A stretch of DNA of 64,000 nt, taken from positions 682,001 through 746,000 of the forward strand of contig JAPEHQ010000010.1 in NCBI GenBank assembly GCA_027405735.1, read 5' to 3'. The notes under the pieces were generated by a model, which ran no database searches, was not told where the DNA came from, and was given only the letters and a program-made list of their open reading frames with translations. The stretch comes from Mucor racemosus (taxonomy: Eukaryota; Mucoromycota; Mucoromycetes; Mucorales; Mucoraceae). Positions 59,737 to 64,000 of this stretch are shown here, piece after piece (within the stretch, counting starts at the first letter, position 1; each line of letters begins with the position of its first letter). The position numbers were made by a program, and so were the translations under genes.

Positions 59737-61852
59737 TCATGTTAACGCCCTACATCCAAAATCTAACCACCACAATGACCCATTTTTGGATCCATAGACT
59801 AATCCCATCGAACCCATTGCTAATCTTGATCTCACAAAATCATAACCATCGGATAAATCATCATCTTCTCTATTGATATCATTAGGTTGTTCCATCCAGA
59901 TTTGAGTTTCATTCAGTGAAAATGTTACTCTAGCAGCAGTTGTTCCATTGAGAGCGTATAAAGAGATGTCGCCATGTCGGTTTACAGTGGCCACACGATC
60001 TCCATACTTTGCAACATTTACAATTTCTTTTGCCGCATTTCCTAATGGAGTGGTACGAATTGAATGTACAAGGCGAGGTTTTTCATCAAAATTTGGCATT
60101 GGAGGCGGTATAATTTTGTAGGTTAAGCTATTGATGTGCTGTTTGATGTATTGATCTGTTTTCATTTGACACGCATAACCATAATCATTGTAAGATGAAT
60201 GACGGCGTATACGGACAGATTTATAAAATTCTCGAGAAGATCTTTTAATTAATGTGCTTGTAGAAGTTGATGGACGGGGCTGATTGTTTGTATATTGCTG
60301 CGCAGTAGTGTGATTTGGGGGTATATGATTCAAAGAAGAAGAAGACAAAGAAGATTTTATACCTAATAAATTGCTAAATGTAGTCGACAATCTCCTTCGT
60401 CGAGGTATAACGGGTACAGATGCAGAAGATTGCGGAATCGGTGCATCATCTGACTGTTCACTATCGCTAGAAGGTATGGGAGATGCTGCCTGTAATGATG
60501 TTGTCTCGTGCCATTGATAGTGATGAATTCTTCGCGATGCATGCGGTGCAAGTATAATGCTGAGTGCATTGTCATATTCAATGCATGGTATACTGCATGC
60601 ACTTAGATAATGAGTTGATATAGCGTCTCCAGTATTATCAAAAATATCGAAAATATTCAATAATCCATCCACACTAATTGTAATTAAATTGTCCCCCGAT
60701 AAGAAAACATTATGAGGTTGGTTATCAAAAGCCTATCATAGATTTCTTTTTTAGTATGTATATAATATTTTACTCCTATTTTATATTTATATACCCTGTT
60801 TGATAACCTCACTCCTTTTCTCCAGTTCCAAACAAAAACGGCTGATGGCTTACGACCTGAAACGGCAAAATAATCTTGATTTACTGAGATGGAATCAGGA
60901 ACGAACCAAGGATGACTTCCACCTTTTAAAACTTGAATTGGATCATGTTTTGATCCTTTGTTAATATCGTAAAACAAACATTTCCTGTATAATTTGTTAT
61001 TATTATTTTTTTATCGTTCTATGGTATGCTCCAAACTTACGATCCTCGTTGTGCCACCACCAATATATTAATATCAGGTAAAATATCAATGCATTCTACC
61101 ATATTGCTGGGTTGTTGAGTCGGATCACCAAATGACCATTTCGATTTGAAAGTAAAACCTGCTTCGGTTGAATATTGGTATAATCGCACAGTGTTATCCT
61201 AAAATAAGAATTGATATTAAAACCAAGTATTAAGTAGATGGTTCATTTCATAATTACTTCTGCTAATGTTACTAAAAGTTCATCTCTTAGTTTGACAGAC
61301 AATAACCGATGTCCATCATTATCGTCTAATTTTATTGAATTTTGTACTGTTCCCATCCTCCAATTGGCAAATGTAATTGCTTGACAATATCTAGTCTTTA
61401 ATGGCAATGATGATGCCTCAATTGATTTTGATGGCTTGTGTGCATAAATATCTATAAATCTTGAATTTAGATCTGAAAGTCTACTTCGCCAAATGGAAGT
61501 ATCTTGTGCTAATCTTTTCCAAAGACGACAAGTCTATTGAGATTATCATGCAATGATGTGTCACAACAATTACTTGTTTTAGTTATATGTTTTCCTATAA
61601 ATATCTTATTTACATTACCAATTGAACTCTTATTAAATCTTGAAATGATAATAATGACAATATCTTTAAAATAACTTCTCTTGGAAATAGGCTGATGATG
61701 TCTGTTTGTTCATGCTCATGTGGCGGTAGTAGATCATTTTGTTCGGGAACAAATTCAAGATCAGGTTGAAAACTGTTGTTATTTGCTGTTGGTAACAATG
61801 ATAGTTTTCTAAGGGGCTTTACAAGTTGCTGAACTGATTTCCTACGAGTCAT
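59737..61852 (-). CDS. F-box protein with WD/beta-propeller-like C-terminus
   Basis: Likely substrate receptor of an SCF ubiquitin ligase. Exons in gene order: 61619-61852, 61258-61533, 61041-61198, 60795-60984, 59737-60732 give 617 aa. The F-box lies at residues about 53-95: LFPREVILKILSLLSFQDLI, then TCRLWKRLAQDTSIWR across intron 1. The rest contains degenerate WD-type blades (LRDELLVTLAEDNTVRLYQY, FLSGDNLITISVDGLLNIFD, GDRVATVNRHGDISLYAL, GLVYGSKNGSLWWLDFG). A Ser/Pro-rich, basic insert of about 110 residues (about 385-490) interrupts the propeller. Its natural adaptor, SKP1, is also in this window at 7.1-7.8 kb. Confidence 0.88.
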
Positions 61853-62096
61853 TTTTTTTTCTGTATTGAAGAAAGAATAAATAGATAAAAGAAAATAAAA
61901 GAGGGAAGAAAGAGGGAAAGGTTTATGAACAAGAGGAAAGGCATAGAAACAACAGTAAAAGTGTGCATTTAAGGTTTTACCAAAAGAGAAAATGGCCTTA
62001 AATTAGCCGATAAGCACGAGAAACTTGTACTTTTTATTTCAATGTGATTTTGGCTTCACGAATCTAGCATTTTAGTCTATAAATAATTGTACGGTT
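61853..62096. other. short intergenic region
   Basis: 244 bp between two same-strand genes, with a purine-rich stretch (about 61862-61925) just upstream of the F-box gene start. Confidence 0.5.
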
Positions 62097-62699
62097 TTAT
62101 ACAACGGTTGAACCATATACGAAAATCCCATCGGTTGCATCTGATGCTATCAAATTCAATTCTGGCACTTCATTTAAATTAAAAACCAAGCTGACTATAC
62201 GAGCCCCTTTTCTGTAATGATGCAGTAATAAATCTGCAAATTTTTCCGTATGATCGGGCAAAAGAAACACTACAATTACTGTCCAATTTGTATCATGAAC
62301 AAGCTTTGGTAAATCTAATAAATCTCCCAAAATAAAAGTAGTTGCATTGTTATTAGGGAGAACTTGATTTGCTAGTTTTTTGGATGTTTCTACTAGATCA
62401 CTATCAGACTCAATTCCCACTGCACGAGATGCGTTGAATTCTGCCACTGCTGCCGTTACAAATCTTCCGTCTCCAGAGCCTAAATCAACAACAATATCGT
62501 TTGGCCCCACCTTGGCCATCCTTAAAGCTTTTAATACTCGATTTGCTGATGTGGGACAGAAAGGTGCTAACGTTGTATCAATTCCATCTAGATACGCTGG
62601 AAAGGGATCCTCTACGCTCTCATCCTGTATATGTTCATCTGCATCTTGAAAAACCTTTAAAAAGTTGCTTGAGTTTATATGCTGTTCGTCGCCTGTCAT
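62097..62699 (-). CDS. SAM-dependent methyltransferase, FAM173/ATPSCKMT-like
   Basis: Single-exon gene, 200 aa. It has class I methyltransferase motif I VVDLGSGDGRFVTAA (residues about 69-83), an acidic residue ending motif II in AVGIESDSDLVE, and FILGDLLDLP for motif III. The order and the short, compact length fit the FAM173 group, whose members methylate lysines of mitochondrial proteins such as ATP synthase subunit c or the ADP/ATP carrier. No hydrophobic N-terminal membrane segment is visible, unlike animal members, so the subgroup and substrate are uncertain. ATG at 62697-62699 (MTGDEQHIN). Confidence 0.8.
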   Translation of the reverse strand: MTGDEQHINSSNFLKVFQDADEHIQDESVEDPFPAYLDGIDTTLAPFCPTSANRVLKALRMAKVGPNDIVVDLGSGDGRFVTAAVAEFNASRAVGIESDSDLVETSKKLANQVLPNNNATTFILGDLLDLPKLVHDTNWTVIVVFLLPDHTEKFADLLLHHYRKGARIVSLVFNLNEVPELNLIASDATDGIFVYGSTVV

Positions 62700-63852
62700 T
62701 TCAGTTGAATTGTGAAAAAAAAAGGTTGCTAAAAAAAACTTTTTTGATAGCCTGTCTTTCTATCATTTAAAAGTTGCTTTCCAATCATATTCAACAGACC
62801 TGGATTGACATGTTCGGTCAAAGAATTTACCGTTATCTTATCTAAAAACCTCAATTAAGCAAGCAAAAACTATGCATATTTTTGTCTAAAGGATTTTTTA
62901 CTACATAAATGTGCATTTGTATAAATAAATGGTGATAATAACTATTTATTCATACCCTTTTAAGATGGTAGGGTTTTTTTTTCTACCTTTTTTAAAGCTA
63001 ATTTTCATGTATAATCAACAATACAAACTTTAACTATAGCTTTTTACAATTTCGTGCTTATAATGAATTACTAATATTATCGTCAGTATGAAATTACAGG
63101 CATCAAAGACAACAGATTATATCTTAGCTTTTATTAAAAAAACCTGCTGTTTATTCAGTTGTGAAGAGCAATTGTGCGAAATACGGTTTAGTCGGAACTT
63201 TTTTTTTAGTTTTGACAGCAGGATTATTTGAGTGCTATACGTTGAAGTAAAATCAAATTTTATTACAAAAATTCAAATAAAAAATGCTATCATGTTTAAA
63301 CAGTTCTACTCTAGTAGTTGCTGGCAAATTTGAAGATTTCTTCAAGCCGAATCATCTGAAAAAAACTCTCTAAAACTGCAACGTGCCTATTTTTGCTGCA
63401 CAGATAAATCGGTATTTGGCATTCTAGATGTAGAATTTCTTACTATTATAATGGAATTTGCACAAGCTCCATCAAGTGGATTGACACTGACAACTAAATT
63501 GTTAAACAATTCTTGATCTCAGAGAGTAAGCTCAGCTATCACGTTCTTATGCATACAAAATATCCAAAATTAGTTATTTTATGCTTTTTAAGTACAAATA
63601 CAGCTGTTTTTATACATTTTTTAATATAATTCAATATAATATATTATGAAATTCAAAAAAAAAAAAAAAATAGCACGGTTTACTTGCTAGAATTGGGTTC
63701 AGAGAGAGAGAGAGAGAGGAAGAAGAGGAATAGTTCCAAATGAGAATCTTTTCCTAATAGTAAACATAATGAATGTAATTTTTATTAAAAGAAATATGTA
63801 ATTAAGAAAATTTGTACAAAGAAGATATTAAATCATGCATGCAATTAAATGC
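62700..63852. other. intergenic, 1.15 kb
   Basis: AT-rich with an A-run near 63655-63670 and a GA microsatellite (63702-63718). No gene recognised. Confidence 0.5.
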
Positions 63853-64000
63853 TTATGGTGAAGAAGTAGGTGATAAGCTTTCCAAATCATATTCTTGATT
63901 GATTGCTGGTAAAGGTTGATAAGCACCTCTTCTGTTGCCTCTCATTTTGGAAACAAAAGCAGAAGCCTTGGATATAAAGCCCAATTTACTAACAACACCA
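63853..64000 (-). CDS. 3' end of an unidentified gene (cut by window edge)
   Basis: The last 48 codons of a frame that enters from beyond the window and stops at TAA 63853-63855. It reads GVVSKLGFISKASAFVSKMR, then GNRRGAYQPLPAINQEYDLE and SLSPTSSP. It is a basic stretch followed by a polar tail with a YxPL-type and acidic patch, as in cytosolic tails, but too short to identify. Codon use and the clean stop support coding; no homology is claimed. Confidence 0.5.
   Translation of the reverse strand, partial: GVVSKLGFISKASAFVSKMRGNRRGAYQPLPAINQEYDLESLSPTSSP

Overview
The window is nuclear DNA of a filamentous fungus. It is AT-rich, with short GT-AG introns (about 50-90 bp, one of 239 bp), poly(A)/poly(T) runs and mixed-strand genes. 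The gene set (GPN1, SKP1, AFI1/mesA, Dad1, SdhD, CTP:phosphocholine cytidylyltransferase, DPH4, PTC7, DAL5-type MFS carriers, an SLC41-type Mg transporter) and the very AT-rich intergenic DNA suggest an early-diverging lineage such as Mucoromycota. That placement is inference; no marker gene here decides it. Exon models were built by hand from splice sites and protein homology. All multi-exon models below stay in frame end to end.

Layout. 0.25-10.8 kb is gene-dense: aldehyde dehydrogenase (-), a NoxR/p67phox-like regulator (-) divergent from GPN1 (+), SKP1 (-) divergent from an Afi1/MesA DENN protein (+). 11-15.6 kb is a repeat island with a nested tRNA-derived SINE and a GCTCG-rich fold-back element. 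15.7-21.8 kb holds a Dad1-like gene (-), SdhD (+), phosphocholine cytidylyltransferase (-) and an unknown protein ending in a 460-bp GTT/AAC triplet tract. 25.2-26.6 kb has a Ser-rich unknown protein. 28.1-31.3 kb is a tight same-strand trio: an MTRFR-type release factor, DPH4 and an HIBCH/Ehd3-like protein. 34.7-36.7 kb is an SLC41/MgtE-type transporter.

36.8-44.5 kb is a gene-free island of dispersed repeats and solo LTRs. 44.6-49.8 kb carries two related MFS carriers, the second divergent from PTC7 (+), which is followed by a second Dad1-like gene (+). 52-57.8 kb is another repeat island. 57.8-62.7 kb holds a PAM2/WG-motif unknown protein, an F-box/WD-type protein and a FAM173-like methyltransferase (all -). 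The last 148 bp carry the 3' end of one more gene.

The most informative structure is the repeats. One dispersed repeat family is present three times (about 12.4-14.2, 39.9-41.2 and 42.2-43.5 kb). The copies carry different insertions (SINE and fold-back element in the first, a 547-bp LTR in the second, a 435-bp LTR in the third), and another copy in the same window shows the uninterrupted site, so each insertion and its target-site duplication can be defined from this sequence alone. Among genes, the notable points are two Dad1-like genes, an HIBCH-family protein with altered active-site residues, a p67phox-like protein, and a disordered protein with PAM2-like and WG motifs.
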